DNA from: Peptostreptococcaceae bacterium pGA-8
GTDB taxonomy: Bacteria; Bacillota; Clostridia; Peptostreptococcales; Anaerovoracaceae
Assembly: GCA_900112915.1 (NCBI GenBank)
Contig: FONK01000005.1
Span: 1-64,000, forward strand
Direction of reading: 5' to 3'
DNA length: 64,000 nucleotides
The position numbers and the translations under genes were made by a program. Shown piece by piece: positions 17,629-27,124 of this stretch (position 1 is the first letter of the stretch; each line of letters starts with the position of its first letter). The notes below the pieces were generated by a model that was not told the DNA's origin, ran no database searches, and saw only the letters and a list, made by a program, of their open reading frames with translations.

Positions 17629-18738
17629 CTATTTCAATTTGTCCGGGTTAAGACCCTCCAACTCAGGGATTACGAAAAGTCCATCTTTTCTGATTAGCAC
17701 GTCATCAAAGTATATTTCACCCCCACCATATTCAGGTCTTTGGATTAGAACAAGATCCCAGTGAACTGCAGATTCATTGCCATTAGGAGCATCTTCGTAA
17801 CAACGGCCCGGAGTTAAGTGGAAGCTGCCACAAATTTTTTCGTCAAATAAGGTATCCTTCATTGGGTGCAGCACATAAGGATTAACTCCAATTGCAAACT
17901 CACCAAAGTATCGGGCTCCCTCATCGGTGTCGAGGAGAGCATTGATTTTTTCATTGTTGTTGGCAGTTGCATTAACTATTTTTCCATTTTCAATCTCAAA
18001 ACGGATATTTTCGTAAGTAAAGCCCTGTTCTTCAGATACTGTATTGTATGATATTACACCGTTTACCGATTCTCTTACCGGTGCAGTATATACCTCTCCA
18101 TCGGGAATATTCCTTAGACCGTCGCATTTTACAGCACCTACGCCCTTTATGCTGAAGGTCAGGTCAGTGCCGGGAGCAACAAGGCGAACCTTGTCTGTTT
18201 TGTTCATAAGCTCCACCAGCGGATCCATTGCCTTGCTCATTCTTTCATAATCCAATGTGCAGACATCAAAGTAGAAATCCTCAAAGGCCTCTTGGCTGGT
18301 TCCTGCAAGCTGGGCCATTGAAGGTCCCGGGTATCTGAGAACAACCCATTTGGTCTTATTCACTCTATAATCCAAGGTTGGGCTTGTTAGCTTGTAGTAA
18401 AGATTGAGCTTTTCAGAAGGCACATCAGACAGCTCGGACACATTTAGTCCGGCACGCACTGCAATATATGCGTCCATTCCCTTCATCTGATGCAACATTG
18501 TTTCGTTTAAAAATTCAATCTGCTCTTCATCACAGCCGAGCATAATTTCTCTAATCAGTTCACCATCTCTTGCCGTTACATAAGGCTTTCCCCCTGCCGC
18601 ATATACATCCTTAATGAGCTGCTTAATTAGAGGTTTAGTGCACTCACCTTCATAATCTATTAAAACTTTTTCACCCGGCTGAATGTCGCAGGAATAATTA
18701 ACCAGCAGGCCGGATAATTTTTTTACTCTTGGATCCAT
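17629..18738 (-). CDS. Aminopeptidase, M29 family
   Basis: A 369-residue M29 metallo-aminopeptidase (AmpS/PepS/aminopeptidase T type), which releases N-terminal amino acids from short peptides in the cytoplasm using two metal ions. Recognisable parts are the N-terminal VNYSCDIQPGEKVLIDYEG, central TDLTFSIKGVGAV, the metal-site region (TYENIRFEIENGK) and a C-terminal ESAVHWDLV...GGGEIYFDD block. The length is slightly below the usual ~400. An AAGGGAG site precedes the ATG. The gene is transcribed alone, convergent to the ArsC/Spx gene. A candidate -10 (TATAAT on the minus strand, 18838-18833) lies ~95 bp upstream. Confidence 0.88.
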   Translation of the reverse strand: MDPRVKKLSGLLVNYSCDIQPGEKVLIDYEGECTKPLIKQLIKDVYAAGGKPYVTARDGELIREIMLGCDEEQIEFLNETMLHQMKGMDAYIAVRAGLNVSELSDVPSEKLNLYYKLTSPTLDYRVNKTKWVVLRYPGPSMAQLAGTSQEAFEDFYFDVCTLDYERMSKAMDPLVELMNKTDKVRLVAPGTDLTFSIKGVGAVKCDGLRNIPDGEVYTAPVRESVNGVISYNTVSEEQGFTYENIRFEIENGKIVNATANNNEKINALLDTDEGARYFGEFAIGVNPYVLHPMKDTLFDEKICGSFHLTPGRCYEDAPNGNESAVHWDLVLIQRPEYGGGEIYFDDVLIRKDGLFVIPELEGLNPDKLK

Positions 18739-18971
18739 AATATCTCCCTTCGTGGTTTAACTTTTAATAATTAGTGCCATGACCGCCTAAATTTATGGGC
18801 GCTCGTCAGCATCGACTTACATACTTTTAATTATTATACACTAATTTATTGCAGATTAAAACAAGAACATGGCCTTGCGTCTAATTCAAATAGTCTTACT
18901 TTTTTCTTAACTTTTCGGTGATTTTGATATATAATTAATCTATATCATATTTAGAGAATTTGGAGAATTTT
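18739..18971. other. Divergent intergenic region with leader stem-loop and two promoters
   Basis: The forward promoter for the malic enzyme is TTAACT (18907-18912), 17 bp, TATAAT (18930-18935). The reverse promoter for the aminopeptidase has its -10 at 18838-18833, giving an ~88-nt leader that can fold as TGAC-gag-CGCC, a 10-nt loop, GGCG-GTCA (about 18781-18808). No known riboswitch was recognised in it. Confidence 0.5.
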
Positions 18972-20132
18972 ATGAGTGAAGATAGAAGAAAGCCGGCTCT
19001 CGACCTGCATGAAAGCTGGCATGGAAAGTTGGAATTTAAATCAAAGATAGATATTAATACAAAGGAAGACTTGGCTCTGGCATATACGCCGGGGGTTGCG
19101 GAGCCTTGCCTGGAGATTGCAAAGGATGAGTCCTTGGCATACAAATATACAGGTAAGGGTAATATAGTTGCAGTTATAACTGACGGAACGGCTGTTTTGG
19201 GCCTTGGGGATATCGGCCCTTCAGCAGCAATGCCTGTAATGGAAGGGAAATGTGCACTTTTTAATACATTTGCGGGTATCGATGCAGTTCCGATTTGTGT
19301 GGACAGTAAGGACACCGAAGAAATAATTAAAACCGTTTATAACATTTCAAAGAGCTTTGGTGGAATTAATCTTGAAGACATCAGCGCTCCGAGATGCTTT
19401 GAAATAGAGCGTAGGCTTATTGAAATGTGCAATATTCCCGTTTTTCATGACGACCAGCATGGAACAGCTATTATCACCTGTGCCGGGCTTATTAATGCCA
19501 TTAAGGTTACAGGCAGAAAGATGGGCGAGCTGAAAATTGTAATCAGCGGAGCAGGTTCTGCCGGGATATCCATAGCAAAAATGATTCTTTCCATGGGATT
19601 TGGGGAAGTCATTATGTGTGGAAGCAGAGGCATCATATATAAAGGAGACCCTAAGAATAATCCGGAACAAGAGCTTATGGCTGATATAACAAATCTTGGA
19701 AGGCTCAAAGGAAGCCTGGCTGATGCCATGGTAGGTGCTGATGTGCTCATCGGCGTTTCAAAACCGGGAGTTGTAACGCAGGATATGGTCAGATCAATGG
19801 CGAAGGATTCTATTGTGTTTGCAATGTCAAATCCTATTCCTGAAATTATGCCGGAGCTTGCCAAGGAAGCCGGCGCAAGGGTTGTTGGAACCGGTAGATC
19901 CGATTTTCCGAATCAGGTGAACAATGTTTTGGCGTTTCCGGGTATATTCAGAGGTGCCCTTGATGCAGGAGCGAAAAAGATAACGGAAGAGATGAAGGAG
20001 GCTGCTGCAAAATCCATTGCAGGAGTAATAAGCGATAGCGAACTGTCTGAGGACTATGTGCTTCCGGATCCCTTTGACAAAAGAGTCGTAAGCCGAATTG
20101 CAGAGGCTATAAAGGAGATTTGTAATGGCTAA
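18972..20132 (+). CDS. Malic enzyme (malate dehydrogenase, oxaloacetate-decarboxylating)
   Basis: Start chosen at ATG 18972, with GGAG at 18962-18965; in-frame TTG 18960 is too close to that site. The 386-residue product is a short bacterial malic enzyme that interconverts malate and pyruvate + CO2 with NAD(P). Family signs are [27 protein letters not shown], the metal-binding FHDDQHGTA, and the Rossmann motif [11 protein letters not shown]. The C-terminal PTA-like domain of long malic enzymes is absent, as expected for this size. It overlaps the fumarase gene by 8 bp, so the pair interconverts pyruvate, malate and fumarate. Confidence 0.92.
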   Translation: MSEDRRKPALDLHESWHGKLEFKSKIDINTKEDLALAYTPGVAEPCLEIAKDESLAYKYTGKGNIVAVITDGTAVLGLGDIGPSAAMPVMEGKCALFNTFAGIDAVPICVDSKDTEEIIKTVYNISKSFGGINLEDISAPRCFEIERRLIEMCNIPVFHDDQHGTAIITCAGLINAIKVTGRKMGELKIVISGAGSAGISIAKMILSMGFGEVIMCGSRGIIYKGDPKNNPEQELMADITNLGRLKGSLADAMVGADVLIGVSKPGVVTQDMVRSMAKDSIVFAMSNPIPEIMPELAKEAGARVVGTGRSDFPNQVNNVLAFPGIFRGALDAGAKKITEEMKEAAAKSIAGVISDSELSEDYVLPDPFDKRVVSRIAEAIKEICNG

Positions 20133-21555
20133 AGAGTATGGGGACAATTATAGAATAGAAACAGATTCCATGGGTGAAGTTAAGGTCCCAATTGAAAAAT
20201 ATTGGGGAGCACAAACCATGAGAAGCTTAGAGAATTTTAAAATCGGATGGCAGATGCCTGATGAAATAATTAAAGCCTTTGCCATTCTAAAATCGGCTGC
20301 AGCCAAGGTTAATGTACAGCTAGGTGTATTGGATGCTGAAAGAGCTGAAGCTATTTCAAAGGCTTGTGCTGAGATTATGGAGGGAAAACTTGAGGGTAAT
20401 TTCCCCTTGGTGGTTTTTCAAACCGGCAGCGGTACTCAAACCAATATGAATGTTAATGAGGTTGTTGCCGGAAGAGCCAACGAAATTTTGAGAAGTTTAG
20501 CATCGGGCAATGGTGACAGAACCGATAAGATACCTGCTGCTGTGCAAATTCACCCCAATGACCATGTGAATAAAAGTCAGAGCTCCAATGATACCTTTCC
20601 GACTGCAATGCATATTGCATCAGTAAAGATTTTGGAGGAGGCTCTTTTGCCGGCTCTTGATGAAATTATCGATACCTTTCTGGAGCTTGAAGGTCGATAT
20701 ATGGATATTGTTAAGGTTGGACGAACTCATTTGCAGGATGCAGCCCCCCTTACTTTAGGACAGGAAATCAGTGGATGGCGTTCTGCTCTTGAGCATAATT
20801 ATAATATGATTGAGTCCAGCATGAATGGACTGAGAGAGCTTGCTCTAGGCGGCACAGCCGTTGGAACCGGCTTAAACGCACCGGCAGAATTTGATATAGC
20901 TGTAGCAGAGGAGATTTCCCAGCTTACAGGTTATGAATTTCAAACTGAAGAAAATAAGTTTCATGGATTGACATCTAAGGATGCTTTGGTATTTTCCCAT
21001 GGAGCCCTTAAGGCATTGGCAGCTAATTTGATGAAAATTGCCGGTGATGTTAGGCTTTTAGCCTCCGGACCGAGATGTGGAATCGGGGAAATCTTCATAC
21101 CGCAAAATGAACCGGGCAGCTCAATTATGCCTGGAAAGGTAAATCCTACTCAATGTGAGGCAGTTACCATGGTTTGCGTACAGGTTATGGGCAATGATGC
21201 AGCTATTGGGTTTGCAGCATCACAGGGTCATTATCAGCTTAATGTTTTTATGCCTGTTATAATTGACAATTATTTAAAATCTGTTAAGCTTTTGGCAGAA
21301 GCTATTCATAGCTTTAACCGTCATTGTCTTGTCGGTCTTGAGCCTAATGTGGAAAAGATAAAGGAGAACTTGGATAAATCCCTTATGCTGGTTACGGCCT
21401 TAAATCCTCACATTGGATATGACAAGTCGGCAGAAATTGCTAAAAAAGCATATAGAGAAGGTATCTCTTTAAAGGAGGCGGCTGTGGATTTAGATTATGT
21501 CTCTGCAGAGGATTTTGACCGATGGGTAGATCCGAAAAAAATGGTGAATAGATGA
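20125..21555 (+). CDS. fumC: Class II fumarate hydratase
   Basis: A 476-residue member of the fumarase/aspartase superfamily. It interconverts fumarate and malate without an iron-sulfur cluster. Conserved blocks are [39 protein letters not shown] and the superfamily signature [13 protein letters not shown]. The TQTNMN and NDHVN patterns favour fumarase over aspartase. It overlaps the malic enzyme gene by 8 bp and the ZIP transporter by 4 bp (ATGA), an operon of three genes. An oxygen-stable fumarase suits the redox-defence genes elsewhere in the window. Confidence 0.92.
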   Translation: MAKEYGDNYRIETDSMGEVKVPIEKYWGAQTMRSLENFKIGWQMPDEIIKAFAILKSAAAKVNVQLGVLDAERAEAISKACAEIMEGKLEGNFPLVVFQTGSGTQTNMNVNEVVAGRANEILRSLASGNGDRTDKIPAAVQIHPNDHVNKSQSSNDTFPTAMHIASVKILEEALLPALDEIIDTFLELEGRYMDIVKVGRTHLQDAAPLTLGQEISGWRSALEHNYNMIESSMNGLRELALGGTAVGTGLNAPAEFDIAVAEEISQLTGYEFQTEENKFHGLTSKDALVFSHGALKALAANLMKIAGDVRLLASGPRCGIGEIFIPQNEPGSSIMPGKVNPTQCEAVTMVCVQVMGNDAAIGFAASQGHYQLNVFMPVIIDNYLKSVKLLAEAIHSFNRHCLVGLEPNVEKIKENLDKSLMLVTALNPHIGYDKSAEIAKKAYREGISLKEAAVDLDYVSAEDFDRWVDPKKMVNR

Positions 21556-22334
21556 GTTTAGAGGTTTTTTATGGAATAATGATTCCTTTTGTAGGAACCA
21601 CTTTAGGTGCAGCCTGTGTTTTCGCCATGAGGAAGGAAATGAATGCCACTATTCAGAAAATACTTACAGGCTTTGCAGCGGGAGTTATGGTGGCGGCATC
21701 AATTTGGAGTCTTTTGATTCCTGCCATTGATCAATCCTCTCATATGGGGAAGTTGGCATTTATTCCGGGAGTAGTAGGGTTTTTATTTGGGATATTTTTC
21801 CTCCTATTCCTTGATGGCACTATTCCTCATTTGCATCCGGGAAGTGAAGAGGCTGAGGGACCTGCCGGTCACTTCAAAAAAACCACCATGCTAATACTGG
21901 CAATAACAATTCATAACATACCTGAAGGTATTGCTGTAGGTGTGGTCTATGCCGGATTTCTGGCAGGAAATGTGAATATCAGCGCTGCCGGCGCATTGGC
22001 TCTTTCTCTTGGAATTGCCATACAAAATTTTCCGGAAGGTGCTATTGTCTCCATGCCTCTTAAAGCCGCAGGAATGAGCAAAAGAAAGGCATTCATAAGT
22101 GGATCTATGAGCGGTATTGTTGAACCTCTTGCTTCAGCTGTAACTATTGCCGCAGCAAGTCTGATGGTGCCGGTTCTACCATATTTACTCAGCTTTGCGG
22201 CAGGAGCCATGATCTATGTGGTAGTTGAGGAGCTAATTCCTGAAATGTCGGAGGGACAGCACAGCAATGTCGGAACCATAGCATTTGCAATAGGCTTCAG
22301 TGTTATGATGGTATTAGATATCTCTTTAGGTTAA
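21552..22334 (+). CDS. ZIP-family divalent metal transporter
   Basis: A 260-residue membrane protein with about eight hydrophobic helices. The metal-path motifs [10 protein letters not shown] (TM4) and [10 protein letters not shown] (TM5), a further VEELIPE late in the protein, and a His-containing loop (PHLHPGSEE) mark a bacterial ZIP (ZupT-like) transporter importing Zn2+, Mn2+ or Fe2+. The ATGA overlap with fumC indicates coupled translation. Malic enzyme requires Mn2+ or Mg2+, so metal supply is a possible link, but that is conjecture. Confidence 0.88.
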   Translation: MSLEVFYGIMIPFVGTTLGAACVFAMRKEMNATIQKILTGFAAGVMVAASIWSLLIPAIDQSSHMGKLAFIPGVVGFLFGIFFLLFLDGTIPHLHPGSEEAEGPAGHFKKTTMLILAITIHNIPEGIAVGVVYAGFLAGNVNISAAGALALSLGIAIQNFPEGAIVSMPLKAAGMSKRKAFISGSMSGIVEPLASAVTIAAASLMVPVLPYLLSFAAGAMIYVVVEELIPEMSEGQHSNVGTIAFAIGFSVMMVLDISLG

Positions 22335-22362
22335 TCGTATAATAATAAACAAAGGATTAGTT

Positions 22363-22734
22363 ATGAAAATAGTAAACAGAAAAAATATGATGTTGATAAT
22401 CTGAGTTCTAATGGCTGCGGCATTCGTATATACCTTCCATAATCCTTCAAATAAGACAGTGTCCAATTATAAGCTGACAGATGAGATAACTTACAATGGA
22501 CAAATGAATGAAGGTGTTTTTAATGGTAAGGGAATTTTAAAAACTCCGGAGGGAAAGTATATCGGAGAATTTGCAGATGGCAGATTTTCAGGAAATGGAG
22601 AATTTAAATCCAAGAAAATGTGGACCTATAAGGCTGTTTTTCATCCAAAGAATAGCAGCGATAGTATCAGCATAACTTTGGGCAACAAGACAAAATGGGT
22701 TAAAGATGGTGATACATGGACGGAAGAGCAATAG
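22363..22734 (+). CDS. MORN-repeat secreted/anchored protein, interrupted by an in-frame TGA
   Basis: The natural start appears to be ATG 22363, with AAAGGA upstream, but TGA at 22402-22404 interrupts what looks like an N-terminal membrane anchor (MKIVNRKNMMLII, stop, VLMAAAFVYTF). Translation from the in-frame ATG 22411 would give 107 residues lacking the basic N-terminus. The body holds two or so MORN-like repeats (YNGQMNEGVFNGKG, YIGEFADGRFSGNG). A TGG-to-TGA change would explain it. TGA is a normal stop elsewhere in the window (fumC, cdd), so a changed genetic code is unlikely. The gene overlaps the O-acetyltransferase gene by 19 bp. Function unknown; probably envelope-associated. Confidence 0.6.
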
Positions 22735-24416
22735 ATCAGGAAAATAAATTTATATATGGACTTAATTCCATGCGTATTTTTGCTATTGGAATAATTTTGG
22801 TGTACCATTTTATGCCGGATTTAGTGCCCGGCGGCTTCTTTGGCGTTAATATGTTTTTTGTAATTTCAGGTTTCTTAATGACCTATCATGTGCTGAAGGA
22901 AATAGATGCGACCGGTGGTATATCGCTGAAAAAGTTCTACGAAAAACGGTTTTTAAGAATCTTTCCGGGAGTCTCATTGTTGATTATACTGGGTCTGGTT
23001 TTGGTGAACTTCGTAAGTGGGGACTATCGTGTAGATATAGATAAACAGGTTACCGCAACCTTTTCATTTTTCACCAACTGGTATGAAATCGCCACAGGTG
23101 GAAGCTATGAATCACAGTTTATACACCATATATTTGTTCATACATGGTTCCTGGCAGTTGAAATACATTTCTACATTATTTGGTCACTGATTTTAGTTGC
23201 ACTGATTAAAATGAATAAGAAAAAACAATTTATGGAATTTTCACAGCTTGCCTTGTTAGTTGCCCTATGCCTGGCCATGTTGTCTTATTTTCTTTTATTT
23301 GTAGGAAATTTTCATCTTGCAAAAAATATATCCTGGTTATACTTCTCAGACTTTACAAGGCTATCATCCCTGTTTACAGGTGCGGTTCTGGCTTGCTATT
23401 TGAGAAATGAACGAAAGCCGTTCAAACATAGTAAGGTTATAACCATTTTGGGTTATGGATTGATTTTGCTTATGGCATTACTCTTCGGATATGAAATTAG
23501 ATTGACCTATATCGTAGGATTTTTCCTTGCGGATTTTATTGCTGCAATGTTAGTTCTAAATTACACAAAGCTTAAGGGCAAGTCTGAAGCTAAACTGTTG
23601 AAGACCTTGTCTGAAGCCAGCTATGGGGCATATCTCTTTCATTGGCCGCTTCTTGTGATGATTCCGACAATCATCAGCGGTATATTGGGATATATCATTG
23701 CAGTTGTACTGACGATTTTGCTGGTTATTTTTAACAGCAAAATCTGGGAGCCTATTATAACAGGGCGATTTACTTCAGCTCCAAAGATAGTCCATATGGA
23801 CATGGTGCCTAAAGGGGCATTATCTGTGGCGCCGCTCGTATCTGTAGGGCTTATAGTTATTTTGACTGCAATTTCTTCATTTAGAGCACCTAGTATGATT
23901 TCTCTCAAGCAGAGTATTTGGGAAAATGCAGTGAAGCAAGACATAGAAAAAATACAGAGCGACTTCGGACAGCTGGAAAATCAAATAGGAATAAATGTTG
24001 AGACAGGCGGGGTTATTGACAACGGTGACGGACTTAACATTGACAAAATAGTCGAAGCCGGCGGTGTTACCGTCATAGGTGACAGTGTTTTAGTCGGTCC
24101 GAGAGATTATATTATGACTCACATTCCAAATACCTTTGTAGATGCAGAGGGATTTAGATTGGCTGAGCATGGTGAAAGGGTCATTGAGCAGCTTAAGGAG
24201 AACGGTAAGCTGGGGGAATATGTTGTCATTGCCCTCGGTAATAATGCTGTCACTGATAGGGAAACTGCCTTGGTTAATATGATTAAAGCAGTACCGAAAA
24301 AAACCAGATTGATCTTTGTAACGCCATATGATGAGAGAATTCCGGATCATGACGGCGGTATAGCCATGAAAAAGCTTGCCAAGAAGTATAATTTCATTAC
24401 AATAATGGACTGGTAA
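22716..24416 (+). CDS. OatA-like O-acetyltransferase (acyltransferase_3 + SGNH), truncated by a stop codon
   Basis: The 566-residue product has an acyltransferase_3 membrane domain (about 1-390; GLNSMRIFAIGIILVYHF, GGFFGVNMFFVISGFLMT, HTWFLAVEIHFY) and an extracellular SGNH domain from about 445 (block I VIGDSVLVG, block III ALGNN). Such enzymes O-acetylate peptidoglycan or another wall polymer. The frame ends at TAA 24414-24416 directly after FITIMDW, but the same frame then continues with 46 codons that supply the expected block V (TDGVHF, catalytic Asp/His). A TAT/TAC-to-TAA change is therefore likely, leaving the enzyme without its catalytic His. Confidence 0.8.
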   Translation: MDGRAIDQENKFIYGLNSMRIFAIGIILVYHFMPDLVPGGFFGVNMFFVISGFLMTYHVLKEIDATGGISLKKFYEKRFLRIFPGVSLLIILGLVLVNFVSGDYRVDIDKQVTATFSFFTNWYEIATGGSYESQFIHHIFVHTWFLAVEIHFYIIWSLILVALIKMNKKKQFMEFSQLALLVALCLAMLSYFLLFVGNFHLAKNISWLYFSDFTRLSSLFTGAVLACYLRNERKPFKHSKVITILGYGLILLMALLFGYEIRLTYIVGFFLADFIAAMLVLNYTKLKGKSEAKLLKTLSEASYGAYLFHWPLLVMIPTIISGILGYIIAVVLTILLVIFNSKIWEPIITGRFTSAPKIVHMDMVPKGALSVAPLVSVGLIVILTAISSFRAPSMISLKQSIWENAVKQDIEKIQSDFGQLENQIGINVETGGVIDNGDGLNIDKIVEAGGVTVIGDSVLVGPRDYIMTHIPNTFVDAEGFRLAEHGERVIEQLKENGKLGEYVVIALGNNAVTDRETALVNMIKAVPKKTRLIFVTPYDERIPDHDGGIAMKKLAKKYNFITIMDW

Positions 24417-24554
24417 GCCTTCGGAAATAAGCATGAGGAAATTTATGAAGGCACTGACGGCGTTCATTTTGCCGGTCGAGAGAAGGCATATTCTCTATAT
24501 GTTACAGAGCTGAAGAAGGCTATAGTTGCTGCAAGCAAGGGAAAAGTCAAATAG
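24417..24554 (+). pseudogene. Detached 3' end of the OatA-like gene (SGNH block V)
   Basis: Immediately after the TAA at 24414, in the same frame, 45 sense codons encode AFGNKHEEIYEGTDGVHFAG and a C-terminal helix before TAG at 24552-24554. The DGVHF segment is the Asp-x-x-His block that completes an SGNH hydrolase triad. There is no start codon or ribosome site of its own, so this is the severed tail of the upstream gene. Confidence 0.75.
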
Positions 24555-24572
24555 TATATATAGTAGACTTTA

Positions 24573-24608
24573 AAATATCCTCCTTACTGAAAAGTAAGGA
24601 GGATATTT
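24573..24608. terminator. Bidirectional terminator between convergent genes
   Basis: A perfect 16-bp stem (24573-24588 and 24593-24608) capped by a GAAA tetraloop, with T-rich sequence on both exit sides. It ends the OatA-like gene on the plus strand and the UPF0210 gene on the minus strand. Confidence 0.88.
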
Positions 24609-24627
24609 ATTAAGGCTAAGCCTGATT

Positions 24628-25986
24628 CTAGTTCTTCAGACTTTGAAGAGGGGCAGGAATTCTTCCACCTCTTTTTATCATTTTTGATGGTGAATATGGG
24701 TTCAATTTCATTATCGGCCCACTTCCAAGAAGTCCGCCAAAGTTCAGCTCTCCATCCTCAGGAAGCCCAATAGCAGGAATTAGTCTAACTGCAGTTGTCT
24801 TAGAGTTAACCATTCCAATCGCCGCTTCATCGGCAATAATTGCTGATATCGTCTCTGCCGTAGTATCACCGGGAACTACTATCATATCAAGACCTACAGA
24901 GCATACAGCTGTCATTGCCTCCAATTTTTCTATTATTAAGGCTCCGGATCTGGCAGCTGCTATCATTCCGGCATCTTCAGTTACAGGAATAAATGCTCCG
25001 GATAGACCTCCTACAGCTGATGATGCCATAACTCCGCCTTTTTTAACAGCGTCGTTCAGCATTGCAAGAGCAGCTGTGGTTCCGTGAGCACCGCACTGCT
25101 CCAGTCCAATTTCCTCAAGTATATGGGCGACAGAATCACCAACTGCCGGAGTAGGAGCCAGAGATAAATCTATAATTCCGAAAGGTACACCGAGCATTTC
25201 AGCGGCTTCAGCCCCTACAAGCTGTCCCATTCTTGTAATTTTAAATGCCGTCTTCTTTATAGCTTCAGCTATCTCATCCATTGTCGCCTTATCGTCCATT
25301 TTAGCCAGCACCGATCTGACCACTCCGGGTCCGGATACACCGATATTCAAGACGCAGTCAGCTTCACCGACTCCGTGGAAGGCTCCTGCCATAAATGGAT
25401 TATCTTCGACAGCATTGCAGAAGACTACCAGCTTGGCAGCTCCTATACATTTGTTGTCAGCAGTTAACTCGGCTGTTTCACGAACCTTTTCGCCCATTAG
25501 CTTTACGGCGTCCATATTGATTCCGGCACGGGTGGAACCCACGTTGACGGAGGAGCAGACGAAGTCTGTGGTGGCTAAGGCGCGAGGTATAGCCTCGATG
25601 AGCTCGCGGTCGCCGGCTGCAAAGCCTTTTTGGACGAGGGCTGAGAAGCCGCCGATGAAGTTGACGCCAACTTCCTTAGCCACCTTGTCCAGCACCTGCG
25701 CATACTTGACCGGATCACCGCCGGAAATTCCCACGAGCATGGAAATCGGTGTAACGGAAATTCTTTTGTTTACAATGGGAATACCATATTTCTTGGCAAT
25801 AGATTCGCCCACAGCAACCAGATTTTTTGTCTTTGCGTATATTTTGTTGTAAATCTTCTCACATGATTTATCAATGTCGGTATCGGCACAATCAAGGAGA
25901 GAGATCCCCATAGTTATTGTTCTAATATCCAGGTGTTCCTCCTGTATCATGGTTATGGTTTCCATGATGTCTGTCATATTAAGCAT
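24628..25986 (-). CDS. PFL family protein (UPF0210)
   Basis: A 452-residue member of the UPF0210 family, often labelled "PFL family" because of distant similarity to pyruvate formate-lyase/ribonucleotide reductase-like folds. It is recognised by the N-terminal [28 protein letters not shown] and the Gly-rich C-terminal part ([18 protein letters not shown]). The biochemical function is not established. It lies 20 bp downstream of a small ACT-domain gene, the usual partner in Firmicutes, so the two probably act together, the ACT protein perhaps sensing an amino acid. Confidence 0.85.
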   Translation of the reverse strand: MLNMTDIMETITMIQEEHLDIRTITMGISLLDCADTDIDKSCEKIYNKIYAKTKNLVAVGESIAKKYGIPIVNKRISVTPISMLVGISGGDPVKYAQVLDKVAKEVGVNFIGGFSALVQKGFAAGDRELIEAIPRALATTDFVCSSVNVGSTRAGINMDAVKLMGEKVRETAELTADNKCIGAAKLVVFCNAVEDNPFMAGAFHGVGEADCVLNIGVSGPGVVRSVLAKMDDKATMDEIAEAIKKTAFKITRMGQLVGAEAAEMLGVPFGIIDLSLAPTPAVGDSVAHILEEIGLEQCGAHGTTAALAMLNDAVKKGGVMASSAVGGLSGAFIPVTEDAGMIAAARSGALIIEKLEAMTAVCSVGLDMIVVPGDTTAETISAIIADEAAIGMVNSKTTAVRLIPAIGLPEDGELNFGGLLGSGPIMKLNPYSPSKMIKRGGRIPAPLQSLKN

Positions 25987-26006
25987 AATTATCTCCTATG
26001 TTATAG

Positions 26007-26282
26007 CTATATTCTGTGCATAGAGTTAAAAATGTTTTCATGCATTACATGAACCGTCATTTCAGGTACTCTTTCGCCTATTTCATCCTTTAATTCCTCC
26101 AGCTGACAATTGATATTGCTTATTTCAATTATCATAATCATGCAGAAGAAGCCGTCTAAAACGCTTTGGGTTACTTCAATTACATTGGCATTTGCCTCGG
26201 CACATTTGCCGGAAACCTCTGCCAAAATTCCAACCATATCCCTACCGATAACGGTGATAACAGCTCTAGTATTCTCTTTCAT
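26007..26282 (-). CDS. ACT-domain protein (UPF0237)
   Basis: A 91-residue single ACT domain: AVITVIGRDMVGILAEVSGKCAEANANVIEVTQSVL at the N-terminus (split here as GRDMVGILAEVS and ANANVIEVTQ) is the standard ligand-binding ACT start. Such small proteins usually bind an amino acid and regulate a partner. It is upstream of and co-directional with UPF0210, forming the widespread UPF0237-UPF0210 pair. A GGAGGGATTTAG site precedes the ATG on the minus strand. Confidence 0.88.
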   Translation of the reverse strand: MKENTRAVITVIGRDMVGILAEVSGKCAEANANVIEVTQSVLDGFFCMIMIIEISNINCQLEELKDEIGERVPEMTVHVMHENIFNSMHRI

Positions 26283-26433
26283 CTCTAAATCCCTCCATGA
26301 ATAGTCTGTATATCCTTTAAATTTACAGAAAAATTTGATTTATGTCAAGGGAAACCATCATAAATTAACACAGTATTGCAATATCTTATTAAAATATAGT
26401 TTAAAAAATTTTGCAGAAAATAAAAAATAGAGT

Positions 26434-26536
26434 GTTAGTTACCGCTAACGAAGGGTATATAAATGGTGTTGCAACGAAGGATGCAATACTTGTGGACACC
26501 CTAGGGCTTTAAGCCCGGGGCAGTCTCAATGTAACT
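26434..26536 (+). ncRNA. Structured 5' leader of the AhpC/AhpF-like operon (unidentified motif)
   Basis: Upstream of the peroxiredoxin gene lies a run of dyads in otherwise AT-rich DNA: GTTAGT/GCTAAC (26434-26449); GGTG (26465-26468) with CACC (26497-26500) enclosing TTGCA/TGCAA (26469-26473 and 26482-26486); and GGGC/GCCC (26504-26516). CCC at 499-501 could also pair with GGG at 517-519, competing with the GGTG/CACC helix. The AGGAGG site follows at ~26545. No known riboswitch consensus was matched, so the regulatory role is inferred. Confidence 0.45.
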
Positions 26537-26559
26537 GAAATTTTAGGAGGAAATTAAAA

Positions 26560-27123
<564 letters not shown>

Positions 27124-27124
27124 A

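Noticed and set aside
22363-22404. UGA decoded as Trp or Sec as an explanation for the MORN gene
   Set aside because: TGA ends fumC and cdd normally in this window and no selenocysteine insertion structure was seen; a point mutation or base-call error is simpler.
25415-25852. Plus-strand open frame of 145 codons
   Set aside because: Shadow of the UPF0210 gene on the other strand; low-complexity Ser/Thr/Ala text with no family features.
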